Positions 1-6,073 of a stretch of 6,535 nucleotides of DNA are shown piece by piece. The stretch spans positions 1 to 6,535 of the forward strand of contig CAIJNU010000008.1 in NCBI GenBank assembly GCA_903822115.1, in the 5' to 3' direction. The DNA is from an uncultured Candidatus Peregrinibacteria bacterium. GTDB lineage: Bacteria > Patescibacteriota > Gracilibacteria > Peribacterales > Peribacteraceae. Position 1 is the first letter of the stretch. Each line of letters opens with the position of its first letter. Made by a program: the position numbers and the translations under genes. The notes beneath the pieces are model-generated. The model saw only the letters and a list, made by a program, of their open reading frames with translations. It was not told where the DNA came from and ran no database searches.

Positions 1-598
1 AGAGGGAATAGAGAGGTGTCGCGAGAAGGGGGGAGATCAGGAACGGCAGCCACGAGCCTGACGCGAGAAGCGTCGCCACGAGGGATCCGAGGAATCTCAG
101 GAAGCTTCCGGTTGAACGTGCCACGGTCTCGCGGAAATCGCCGGCAGGTAAGAGAGCAACGTGCAAGAAGAACCCCCTGACCCATACGGAGACGAGGAGG
201 TAGACGAGGAGAAGGAAGAAAACCAGGAGAATGGCCGGCATGCTCTGCGCGATCATCCCGCTTATGAACGTTGATTGCTCGGCAGGCGTGAGTGTATCGA
301 TTTTCTGCGCCACTTCATCGGTCACGCTTTGGATCAACGCCTGCGTATCCGTTTCGTTGCCGGCAAGTTGCATCTGCGCCGAGATTTGCGCATAGCGCTG
401 ATCGCCGAGCAAATGCTGAATCTGCGTCATCACCTCCGCACCAACCCTCTGCTCCATCACCACCTGGAGGAGAACGCCAACGAGCGCAACGGCCGCGATG
501 CCGCTGAATATCGTCCGCTTCTTGCGCACCATCAGGAGCCAGCTTCGCGAGAGGAGGGAGAACATAGGGATAGAACGGGAGAAAGACGTACTGAGCAT
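1..598 (-). CDS. Unrecognised multi-helix membrane protein, N-terminal 199 residues (C-terminus outside window)
   Basis: The frame is open from the ATG at 598-596 to the window edge. An in-frame TGA lies two codons upstream (one codon between), so the start cannot move further out; a second Met at residue 12 is the only close alternative. Residues 1-29 are Ser/Arg/Lys-rich. A membrane segment follows at about 30-48, then a mostly polar, Gln/Asp-rich stretch at about 49-115 (contains GDQRYAQISAQMQL), a strongly hydrophobic helix at about 118-140, and further hydrophobic segments at about 142-150 and 165-198. That resembles an integral membrane protein with one sizeable loop between the first two helices. 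I recognise no catalytic or family motif, so function is unknown. The gene starts 39 nt after the MFS stop on the same strand and has a GGAAGG ribosome site, so it is probably the second cistron of that unit. It could be an accessory part of the transporter or an independent membrane protein. Confidence 0.8.
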   Translation of the reverse strand, partial: MLSTSFSRSIPMFSLLSRSWLLMVRKKRTIFSGIAAVALVGVLLQVVMEQRVGAEVMTQIQHLLGDQRYAQISAQMQLAGNETDTQALIQSVTDEVAQKIDTLTPAEQSTFISGMIAQSMPAILLVFFLLLVYLLVSVWVRGFFLHVALLPAGDFRETVARSTGSFLRFLGSLVATLLASGSWLPFLISPLLATPLYSL

Positions 599-608
599 GC
601 CTCATTTG

Positions 609-614
609 CCTTCC
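609..614 (-). promoter_or_regulatory. Shine-Dalgarno-like GGAAGG for the partial membrane gene
   Basis: GGAAGG lies 10 nt upstream of the ATG at 598, inside the 39-nt gap after the MFS stop. It helps fix this start and contrasts with the other genes here, which show a -10 box rather than a ribosome site just before the start. Confidence 0.5.
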
Positions 615-637
615 ACACTCAACGACCCTCGCAACAG

Positions 638-1834
638 TCACCGCACCGACGGTGACGCCACCTTTCGTCCCTGTGCGGGGAGAAAGGCAAAGAAGAAGAG
701 CGAGAGGATCGCGCAGCCCGCCGCGAAGAAGAATGTCGCGCGGGGCGAGAAGAGCGACCAGAGCTCGCCGCCAATCAGAGAAGCTGCGAGCGCCCCAAGC
801 CCCATCACCATTTGCACGAGACCGTAAGCACTCGCAGATTGATCAGGCGATATGAAGTGACTTGCAAGCGCTTTGGAAACGCCGTCCGTGAGCGCGATGT
901 AAGCGCCATAAACAGCGAAAAGAAGCCAAATATACGATGCCTGTGTATCGAAAGCGAAGCCGATGTACACGAGAGCGTAGAGGAAGATACCGGCAATCAT
1001 AACGCGCTTGGATCCGATGCGATCACTCACCCACCCCGCCGGCGCGGACAGCGCCATGTAGAGAACGTTGTAAAGAACGTAGGCAAGGACAACGAAAGTG
1101 AGAGTCATACCCAACCCCTTCGCACGCAGAATCAGGAAGGCATCTGTGCTATTGCCAAGAGAAAAAACTCCAAGTGCAAGGAGGAGCAGACGAAACTCAC
1201 CGGAGAATTCCTGGAGAGAAAAACTGAAAATGGGCGTGGCGGGCTGCGGCTTCTGACGTACTTCTTTCACAAAAGGGAACAGGAGAAGACTGAAGAGCGC
1301 CGGGATGGCGGCGATCCACAGAATTGAACGCATGTTGGGGGTGAGCTGCAGGAGCAGCAGTGCGACCAAAGGACCGAGAACGGCACCGGCGGAATCCATT
1401 GAACGATGAAGACCGAAAACCATCCCGCGGTTCTCAGGCGTCGAAGCAGAGAGGAGCATGGCATCACGCGCGCCCGTCCTCAGCCCCTTCCCCAGCCGAT
1501 CCACCATCCGACCGAGGAAGATCCCCGGCCAAGACGCGCTGAGCGCGATGATCACTTTGCTAAATGCAGAGCTTGCATACCCCCAAACGACAAACGGCTT
1601 CCTCCTGCCGATGCGATCCGAGAGTCTGCCGAAGAAGGCCTTGAAGAGCGACGCAAACCCCTCTGCGAATCCTTCGATGACGCCGACGACGGCGACTGGA
1701 GCTCCGAGGACCTGCGTGATGAAGATCGGGAGGATCGGGTAAAGCATCTCCGAGGCGATATCGTTGAAGAAGCTCACGAAGCCAAGGAGCCAGACCTGAA
1801 ACGATATACCTTCTTTGCGTGTGGGTGGTTTCAT
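638..1834 (-). CDS. Major facilitator superfamily (MFS) transporter, 398 aa
   Basis: A 12-helix inner-membrane secondary transporter, probably a proton-coupled exporter; the substrate cannot be read from sequence. TM1 (about 12-40) carries acidic residues in SFFNDIASEMLYPILP. The MFS loop 2-3 signature GRLSDRIGRRKP is at 69-80, and its second-half copy GWVSDRIGSKR is at 267-277, showing the two 6-helix repeats. DRLGKGLRTGARDA (112-125) and HRSMDSAGAVLGP (143-155) are typical of a widespread prokaryotic MFS subgroup; I recall MJ1317-like members but could not check. The frame is open up to a GTG at 1891, but I chose the ATG at 1834: starts further up would overlap the previous gene, the extra 19 residues resemble no MFS N-terminus, and a -10-like TAGAAT sits 7 nt before this ATG. 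It follows the unknown gene by 10 nt and precedes the partial membrane gene by 39 nt, suggesting an operon with an internal promoter. Confidence 0.92.
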   Translation of the reverse strand: MKPPTRKEGISFQVWLLGFVSFFNDIASEMLYPILPIFITQVLGAPVAVVGVIEGFAEGFASLFKAFFGRLSDRIGRRKPFVVWGYASSAFSKVIIALSASWPGIFLGRMVDRLGKGLRTGARDAMLLSASTPENRGMVFGLHRSMDSAGAVLGPLVALLLLQLTPNMRSILWIAAIPALFSLLLFPFVKEVRQKPQPATPIFSFSLQEFSGEFRLLLLALGVFSLGNSTDAFLILRAKGLGMTLTFVVLAYVLYNVLYMALSAPAGWVSDRIGSKRVMIAGIFLYALVYIGFAFDTQASYIWLLFAVYGAYIALTDGVSKALASHFISPDQSASAYGLVQMVMGLGALAASLIGGELWSLFSPRATFFFAAGCAILSLFFFAFLPAQGRKVASPSVR

Positions 1835-1841
1835 GGAGTGG

Positions 1842-1850
1842 ATTCTACCA
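1842..1850 (-). promoter_or_regulatory. Candidate extended -10 promoter of the MFS gene
   Basis: TGG followed by TAGAAT forms an extended -10 element (5 of 6 matches to TATAAT) located 7 nt before the ATG at 1834. The first three bases of the hexamer are also the TAG stop codon of the upstream gene. No convincing -35 is seen 16-18 bp further up, which is common for extended -10 promoters. Transcription would begin at or very near the start codon, giving a leaderless message in addition to any read-through from 2354-2381. Confidence 0.45.
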
Positions 1851-2345
1851 TCCATCTCCTGCAGAGAAACCAGGAGAATTTCCCTCGTCACGCGCAGGAG
1901 GAGCGGCGGAGTCTCTCGGTGGCAGTGTGAGTCTCACTTTTATTGTCCGAATATCTGAGCCGCCATCTTCCGGGGTATCCAAAATCTCCACATCCACAAA
2001 CCCAGCCCAATTCTGCTGGAGCGAATCCATCGTGGCTCTGGCATCATCACCCGATGCAAATCCATCGCTATCCACTCCATGAATAATTTCGAACCAATTC
2101 GAAACAGAAGAATCGCATTCCACCAACTCTCTGAGTTTTGTGGAAAATAATGTATAAAATAAAGGTATTTCTTGTATCCCCCTAGGTGCCAGCCGCAGCA
2201 TCGCTAATACGGAGCAAGTTAATCTTGCCTCCAATCGATCTCTCACCTTCATCTGTTCTTCGTGGAGGACGGCCAACGTGGGAAGCTTTTCGCTTGCTGT
2301 TATTCCGTCCAGATATTCTGCCGTTTCTGCTGGATGATTCGCCAT
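1845..2345 (-). CDS. Unrecognised soluble protein, 166 aa, predicted leaderless
   Basis: I do not recognise this family. The protein begins MANHPAETAEYL, with a likely helical N-terminal half (about 17-75, charged and Leu-rich, with HEEQMKVRDRLEARL). A central acidic part follows (HGVDSDGFASGDDARA at 89-104), then two probable beta strands (FVDVEIL at 116-122 and RTIKVRLTL at 133-141). It ends in a Pro/Gly/Asp-rich, probably disordered tail (142-166). There is no signal peptide or membrane helix, so it is probably cytoplasmic. The frame extends to a TTG at 2381, but that lies within the -35 box, whereas the ATG at 2345 is 8 nt below a strong -10, so I take the ATG. The central part is AT-rich, with four TTA leucine codons, unlike the GC-rich neighbouring genes, which may indicate acquired DNA. 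It lies 10 nt ahead of the MFS gene and could be its regulator or partner, but no DNA-binding motif is clear. Confidence 0.68.
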   Translation of the reverse strand: MANHPAETAEYLDGITASEKLPTLAVLHEEQMKVRDRLEARLTCSVLAMLRLAPRGIQEIPLFYTLFSTKLRELVECDSSVSNWFEIIHGVDSDGFASGDDARATMDSLQQNWAGFVDVEILDTPEDGGSDIRTIKVRLTLPPRDSAAPPARDEGNSPGFSAGDGW

Positions 2346-2353
2346 GGTCCGGC

Positions 2354-2381
2354 ATTCTACAAACCAAACAAGACTTGTCAA
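2354..2381 (-). promoter_or_regulatory. Strong sigma70-type promoter for the unknown gene and MFS unit
   Basis: A perfect -35 TTGACA (2381-2376), a 16-bp spacer and a near-consensus -10 TAGAAT (2359-2354) are followed by 8 nt and then the ATG at 2345. The expected transcription start falls at or within a base or two of the A of that ATG, so the message should have essentially no 5' leader. It is the best-matching promoter in the window. Confidence 0.72.
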
Positions 2382-2396
2382 TATTCGGCAATATTG
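2379..2396. promoter_or_regulatory. Operator-like inverted repeat overlapping the -35 box
   Basis: CAATATT and AATATTG form a perfect 7-bp inverted repeat around the 4-bp centre CGGC. The inner end of the repeat includes the TTG of the TTGACA -35 box. A dimeric protein bound here would be placed to block or modulate RNA polymerase. The symmetry and position are directly visible; the regulatory role is inferred. The regulator could be encoded elsewhere or be the unknown gene itself. Confidence 0.42.
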
Positions 2397-2407
2397 AACT
2401 TGGCAAA

Positions 2408-2416
2408 GGGGGGGGG
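2408..2416. repeat. Run of nine G (plus strand)
   Basis: Nine consecutive G bases lie in noncoding DNA between tRNA-Leu and the unknown gene, about 27 bp upstream of its -35 box. Such tracts are prone to slippage and to sequencing error, so the exact length should be treated with care. Confidence 0.85.
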
Positions 2417-2421
2417 CAGTC

Positions 2422-2445
2422 CGGCTTCGCTTGCGAGCTACGCCG
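2422..2445. repeat. Imperfect stem-loop in the intergenic region
   Basis: Outer arms CGGC/GCCG enclose an inner TCGC-TT-GCGA hairpin with asymmetric unpaired bases. It sits between the G-run and the tRNA 3' end. No U-rich tail follows on either strand, so it is not a standard terminator. It may be structural only. Confidence 0.25.
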
Positions 2446-2499
2446 AGACATCCTGCACCCTGTCTTGAAACAGCTCATTCTCAGAACAATCCCGGCGAA

Positions 2500-2521
2500 G
2501 CTTCGAACTTCAGTTCGAAGC
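2500..2521. repeat. Perfect 22-bp palindrome just downstream of tRNA-Leu
   Basis: Arms of 10 bp (GCTTCGAACT and AGTTCGAAGC) flank a 2-base centre, beginning 9 nt past the encoded CCA of tRNA-Leu. In the tRNA transcript this would form a stable hairpin. There is no following T-run, so it is not a classical intrinsic terminator; it may mark the 3' end for processing, or be a protein-binding site or recombination remnant. The palindrome itself is certain; its role is not. Confidence 0.7.
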
Positions 2522-2530
2522 GAAGACGGA

Positions 2531-2616
<86 letters not shown>

Positions 2617-2635
2617 ATTCACCAACAAAGATCGA

Positions 2636-2652
2636 GCTGGTCGAAATCCAGC
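2636..2652 (-). other. Small hairpin in the tRNA leader / downstream of purB
   Basis: GCTGG and CCAGC pair across a 7-base loop; a G-T pair can extend the stem by one. It begins close to the predicted tRNA transcription start and ends 19 nt before the mature tRNA. It could be part of the precursor leader or a weak purB 3'-end structure. The stem is short and no real T-run follows. Confidence 0.25.
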
Positions 2653-2658
2653 CCCGGA

Positions 2659-2686
2659 AGTGTAGCAAGGATGAGGAAGAGGGCAA
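2659..2686 (-). promoter_or_regulatory. Candidate promoter of tRNA-Leu
   Basis: TTGCCC (2686-2681, 4 of 6 matches to TTGACA), a 16-bp spacer and TACACT (2664-2659, 4 of 6), the latter preceded by TGC to give an extended -10. The implied start near 2652 would leave a 5' leader of about 36 nt to be removed by RNase P, a normal arrangement for a tRNA gene. Confidence 0.45.
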
Positions 2687-2710
2687 CAGATTCATATTTC
2701 CGAGCCCTTT

Positions 2711-4024
2711 TCAGGGAAGCATCGCTCTGAGCCTTCCCTTCTCGTCTTTGGAGAGGGGCAAGCCATCGATGAACTTTCCAAGGCCCTCCTTGGTAATCTT
2801 CGCGCCGCGAGTGAGCGCCTTGAGCTTCTCGTAGGCTCCCTCCACGCGATGCTTGCGAAGCATCGTCTGGATCGCCTCTGCCACGATCTCCGGATGCTCG
2901 GCGAGTTCGCGCTTGAGGACAATACGATCGAGAGAGAGCTTCACGAGACCTTTGTTCAGAGACGAAAGCGCGAGGAGGTGGTACCCGAATGCGCAACCGA
3001 TATTGCGCTGCACCGTGGAGTCGGAGAGGTCGCGCTGGAGACGGCTGATGGGGAGCTTGGCTGCGAAGTGGTCGAAGAGCGCGTTTGCCAATCCCAAGTT
3101 GCCCTCGGCATTCTCGAAGTCGATAGGATTGACCTTGTGCGGCATCGTGGAGGAACCGACTTCGCCCGCGACGGTCTTCTGCTTGAAGACTCCGCGTGAG
3201 ATGTACATCCACACGTCGCGCGAAAATCCGATGAGAATGGTATCGATGCGATGGAAGAGATGACTCAGCTCCGCGATGTCGTCATGGGGATTGATCTGCG
3301 TCGTGTACGTGAGCGGGAAGAGGCCGAGACTGCGCACGAAACGGTTGCGAAACGCCTCCCAACGAACATCGGGATATGCGCTTGCGTGAGCGGAAAAGTT
3401 GCCAACGGCTCCTCCGAGTTTCCCCTGCATGCGAAACTTCTTGAGACTCTCCATCTGCCGCTCGAGACGGGAAGAGAAGACGAGGAATTCCTTTCCGACA
3501 GTCGTGGGTGTGGCGGGTTGTCCGTGCGTGAGACTGAGCATCGCAACCCTCTCGGTCGCGCGCCCAAGAGAAGCGATGGTGCGCTGGAGCGTGCGAAGCG
3601 AAGGAACGATGACTTCCCTCAGAGCCCGATGAATGAGGATGCCGTACGCGAGATTGTTCACATCTTCGCTTGTGAGACCGAAGTGAATGAACTCCACGAA
3701 AGGACGAAGCTTGCGCATCGATTGCAATTTCTCCTTCAGGAAGTACTCGACGGCTTTCACATCGTGTTTTGTCTTCGCCTCAATCTCCTTTACACGGAGC
3801 GCATCGCGCTGCGAAAACTTCTCAACCATCGCGAGAAGCTGCTTCTCCTCTTTGCTTCGAATGGGCGGCAACTCACGCACGCCCTCCTCGTGAGAGAGCG
3901 CGATAAGATACTTCATCTCGATTTCCACGCGCGCGGCAATGAGCGCTTCCTCCGAAAAGAAACTCCGCAGCTCCCCAACCGTCTGTGCGTAGCGACCATC
4001 GAGGGGAGAGAGTGCAGAGGACAT
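2711..4024 (-). CDS. purB: Adenylosuccinate lyase, 437 aa
   Basis: This cytoplasmic enzyme of the fumarase/aspartase superfamily cleaves adenylosuccinate to AMP plus fumarate, and SAICAR to AICAR plus fumarate in de novo purine synthesis; it acts as a tetramer. It closely follows the E. coli-type PurB: SPLDGRYAQTVGELRSFFSE near residues 6-25, KHDVKAVEYFLKEK (86-99), FIHFGLTSEDVNNLA (112-126), the general-acid/base His167 in THGQPATPTT, the mobile signature loop SSTMPHKVNPIDFENAEGNL (291-310) with the catalytic Ser at 291/292, and LSDSTVQRN (333-341). The frame is open to an ATG at 4051, but the ATG at 4024 aligns better with the family N-terminus and lies 9 nt under a perfect TATAAT. The protein stops at RLRAMLP, about 20 residues short of E. 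coli PurB (456 aa), missing the segment that there begins ANYIGRA. It follows ftsH closely but probably has its own promoter. Confidence 0.95.
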   Translation of the reverse strand: MSSALSPLDGRYAQTVGELRSFFSEEALIAARVEIEMKYLIALSHEEGVRELPPIRSKEEKQLLAMVEKFSQRDALRVKEIEAKTKHDVKAVEYFLKEKLQSMRKLRPFVEFIHFGLTSEDVNNLAYGILIHRALREVIVPSLRTLQRTIASLGRATERVAMLSLTHGQPATPTTVGKEFLVFSSRLERQMESLKKFRMQGKLGGAVGNFSAHASAYPDVRWEAFRNRFVRSLGLFPLTYTTQINPHDDIAELSHLFHRIDTILIGFSRDVWMYISRGVFKQKTVAGEVGSSTMPHKVNPIDFENAEGNLGLANALFDHFAAKLPISRLQRDLSDSTVQRNIGCAFGYHLLALSSLNKGLVKLSLDRIVLKRELAEHPEIVAEAIQTMLRKHRVEGAYEKLKALTRGAKITKEGLGKFIDGLPLSKDEKGRLRAMLP

Positions 4025-4033
4025 TGCGATGCC

Positions 4034-4039
4034 ATTATA
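4034..4039 (-). promoter_or_regulatory. Candidate -10 box of purB
   Basis: A perfect TATAAT lies 9 nt upstream of the ATG at 4024, in the short gap after ftsH. The best -35 at 17-bp spacing is TTACGT, which is poor (2 of 6). The position predicts a transcript starting at or within a few bases of the start codon, and the upstream ATG at 4051 would then not be on the message. Confidence 0.5.
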
Positions 4040-4089
4040 GCGGTCTTTCATGGCAAACGTAAGCCGATCCCTTGAATATCAGAAGGTGT

Positions 4090-6036
4090 TCATCCCTCCT
4101 CTTCCTCGTCGCTTTCCTCCTTCTTCTCCTGCTTGGGCTGGGGCTTCTTTCCTTCGAAGACCTCGAGGAATTCCTCCACTGTCATCGTCTCCTTCTCAAG
4201 GAGAACCTTCGAAAGTTGATCGAGTTTCTTGCGATGGGTTCGCAGGAATGTGAGGGCACGTTCGTACTGCTCCTGGATCGTCTTGCGCACGAAGGAATCG
4301 ATCTGCTTGGCCACCTCTTCCGAGTAGTTGCGCGACATCGAGGGATCGGCGCCGAGGAAGATCGTGCCCTGCTTCTCCCCGTACGAGACAATGCCGAGAT
4401 CATCGTCGCCCATGCCGAACCTCATCGCCATGCCGCGCACGATCTGCGAGGCGCGCTCAATATCATTCGATGCGCCCGTAGTGATCTCTGAGAAGACGAG
4501 CTGCTCCGCGGCTCTCCCACCGAGGAGTCCGCACACCTCATCGAGGAATTTGCTGCGACTCGTCGTGTATTGATCCTCCTGCGGCAAGAACCACGTGACG
4601 CCGAGGGCCGAGCCCCGCGAGACGATGGAGATCTTGTGCAGAGGATCGGACTCGGGGCAGAGATGACCGACGATGGCATGCCCGAGCTCATGGAAGGCCG
4701 TGATCTCCTTCTCGTGCACCGAGAGCTTGCGGGACTTCTTCTCCGAACCGATCGTCACCTTCTCCACCGCGTCGACGACGTCCTTCTGTGCCACGGTCGA
4801 GTGACGGCGCTTGGCGGCGAAGATCGCGGACTCGTTCATGATGTTCTCCAGATCCGCACCCGTGAGACCGACGGTCTGCTTCGCGATATCGGCAAGGTTC
4901 ACATTTTTTGCGAGCTTCTTGTTGCGGGAATGCACTTCGAGAATCTTCTCGCGCGCCACGAGGTCGGGTTTATCGATGAAGATGCGACGATCGAAGCGCC
5001 CGGGGCGAAGCAACGCGATATCCAGAACATCCGGACGATTTGTCGCCGCCATCACGATCACGTTCGTCCCCTGTTCAAATCCATCCATCTCCGTAAGAAT
5101 TTGATTCAATGTCTGCTCGCGCTCGTCGTGTCCCCCGCCGAAGCCCGCGCCTCCGCGCTGGCGACCGACGGCATCGATCTCATCTATGAAAATAATGCAT
5201 GGTGAGTTGCGCTTCGCCTTCATGAAGAGATCGCGTACGCGGCTCGCGCCCACGCCCACGAACATCTCGACGAATTCCGATCCGGCGATGGAGAAGAACG
5301 GGACGCTCGCCTCGCCGGCGACCGCACGCGCGAGGAGGGTTTTTCCTGTTCCCGGAGCCCCAACCAAGAGCACACCGCGCGGGATTTTCGCGCCGATGCT
5401 CGTGTACTTCTTCGGATTCTTCAGGAAATCCACCACCTCCACCAGATCTTCCTTCGCCTCCTCCGCGCCCGCGACATCCGCGAAGCGCGTCTTCACCTGC
5501 CGCGCATCGGCGATGCGCGCGCGAGACTTGCCGAAGGAGAGCGCCGTCGATTGGCTTCGCGCGACGCCGCGGAAGAGCCAGATGATCCCTCCGATGATCA
5601 GGATGAAGAAGAGAAGATCCGGCAGTGCGGCGACCAGGAGATCCATGGTCTCGCGATTCTCGACCTCCACGACGGTGGTGTTCTTCGGATTGTTCCACCC
5701 GAGTTGGCTCACCGTATCATTCGCCTCCTTGTACGACTGAAGCATGTCGCCGTTCTTCTGCGTCGCATAGACCTTGTTGTCGCGAATGAGAATCTTCTGA
5801 AATTTCCCGGCGGAGTACCCCTGCGTGATTTCCGAGAGCGGAACGCTCTTGGCTGATGCGTACTTCTGTTCGCTCTCCCTCTGCGGATTGAGGAGGAACA
5901 CGAACGACATCATCACGAGGGCGCCGAAGAGGAAGAGGCTGAGGAGCCATTGTCGTCTGCTCCTCTGCGGTGGTTTGTACGCTGCTGGCACGACACAAGA
6001 GTACCAGTCGCCGGGCGCGGCGAAAAGCTCGCTCAT
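4090..6036 (-). CDS. ftsH: ATP-dependent zinc metalloprotease FtsH
   Basis: A hexameric membrane-bound AAA+ protease that extracts and degrades membrane and short-lived cytoplasmic proteins. Positions below count from the first possible start, a GTG at 6060. TM1 is at about 37-57 and TM2 at 144-163, enclosing an extracytoplasmic domain. The AAA+ domain has Walker A GAPGTGKT (234-241), pore motif MFVGVG (266-271), Walker B IIFIDEID (289-296) and the second region of homology AATNRPDVLDIALLRPGRFD (338-357, arginine fingers 355 and 358). The M41 zinc site is HELGH (457-461), with a third ligand probably Asp533 in TGASNDIERA. The tail is Lys/Glu-rich and ends in an acidic run. Start choice is uncertain: the GTG at 6060 has a GAGG only 2 nt away, the ATG at 6036 (used here) has no ribosome site, and a GTG at 5991 lies below a -10-like TACTCT. 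It follows the cysteine-rich gene by 13-37 nt and was probably co-transcribed with it. Confidence 0.96.
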   Translation of the reverse strand: MSELFAAPGDWYSCVVPAAYKPPQRSRRQWLLSLFLFGALVMMSFVFLLNPQRESEQKYASAKSVPLSEITQGYSAGKFQKILIRDNKVYATQKNGDMLQSYKEANDTVSQLGWNNPKNTTVVEVENRETMDLLVAALPDLLFFILIIGGIIWLFRGVARSQSTALSFGKSRARIADARQVKTRFADVAGAEEAKEDLVEVVDFLKNPKKYTSIGAKIPRGVLLVGAPGTGKTLLARAVAGEASVPFFSIAGSEFVEMFVGVGASRVRDLFMKAKRNSPCIIFIDEIDAVGRQRGGAGFGGGHDEREQTLNQILTEMDGFEQGTNVIVMAATNRPDVLDIALLRPGRFDRRIFIDKPDLVAREKILEVHSRNKKLAKNVNLADIAKQTVGLTGADLENIMNESAIFAAKRRHSTVAQKDVVDAVEKVTIGSEKKSRKLSVHEKEITAFHELGHAIVGHLCPESDPLHKISIVSRGSALGVTWFLPQEDQYTTSRSKFLDEVCGLLGGRAAEQLVFSEITTGASNDIERASQIVRGMAMRFGMGDDDLGIVSYGEKQGTIFLGADPSMSRNYSEEVAKQIDSFVRKTIQEQYERALTFLRTHRKKLDQLSKVLLEKETMTVEEFLEVFEGKKPQPKQEKKEESDEEEEG

Positions 6037-6073
6037 CAGAAAGATTGCGAAAATTTCCACGACCTCGCCGCTG

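Noticed and set aside
315..641. Minus-strand frame of 108 codons beginning inside the MFS stop region
   Set aside because: It is out of frame with the hydrophobic membrane-protein frame starting at 598, which gives clear transmembrane segments. The 108-codon frame is Arg/Gly-rich and looks like a shifted reading.
1835..1891. N-terminal extension of the MFS protein to GTG 1891 or ATG 1855
   Set aside because: It overlaps the end of the upstream gene, has no properly spaced ribosome site and does not look like an MFS N-terminus. The ATG at 1834 sits directly under a -10-like box.
2120..2170. AT-rich stretch on the plus strand that could be a promoter (TATAAAAT)
   Set aside because: It lies inside the unknown gene, no good -35 is spaced from it, and no supported plus-strand gene follows.
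4025..4051. N-terminal extension of PurB to ATG 4051
   Set aside because: The extra nine codons contain the perfect TATAAT and have no counterpart in the family N-terminus; 4024 fits better.
3251..4075. Long plus-strand open frame (274 codons) opposite purB
   Set aside because: It is the complement of an unmistakable purB, with composition driven by that gene and no recognisable domain or promoter.
4570..5205. Plus-strand open frame of 211 codons opposite ftsH
   Set aside because: Antisense shadow of the AAA+ domain; no independent coding evidence.
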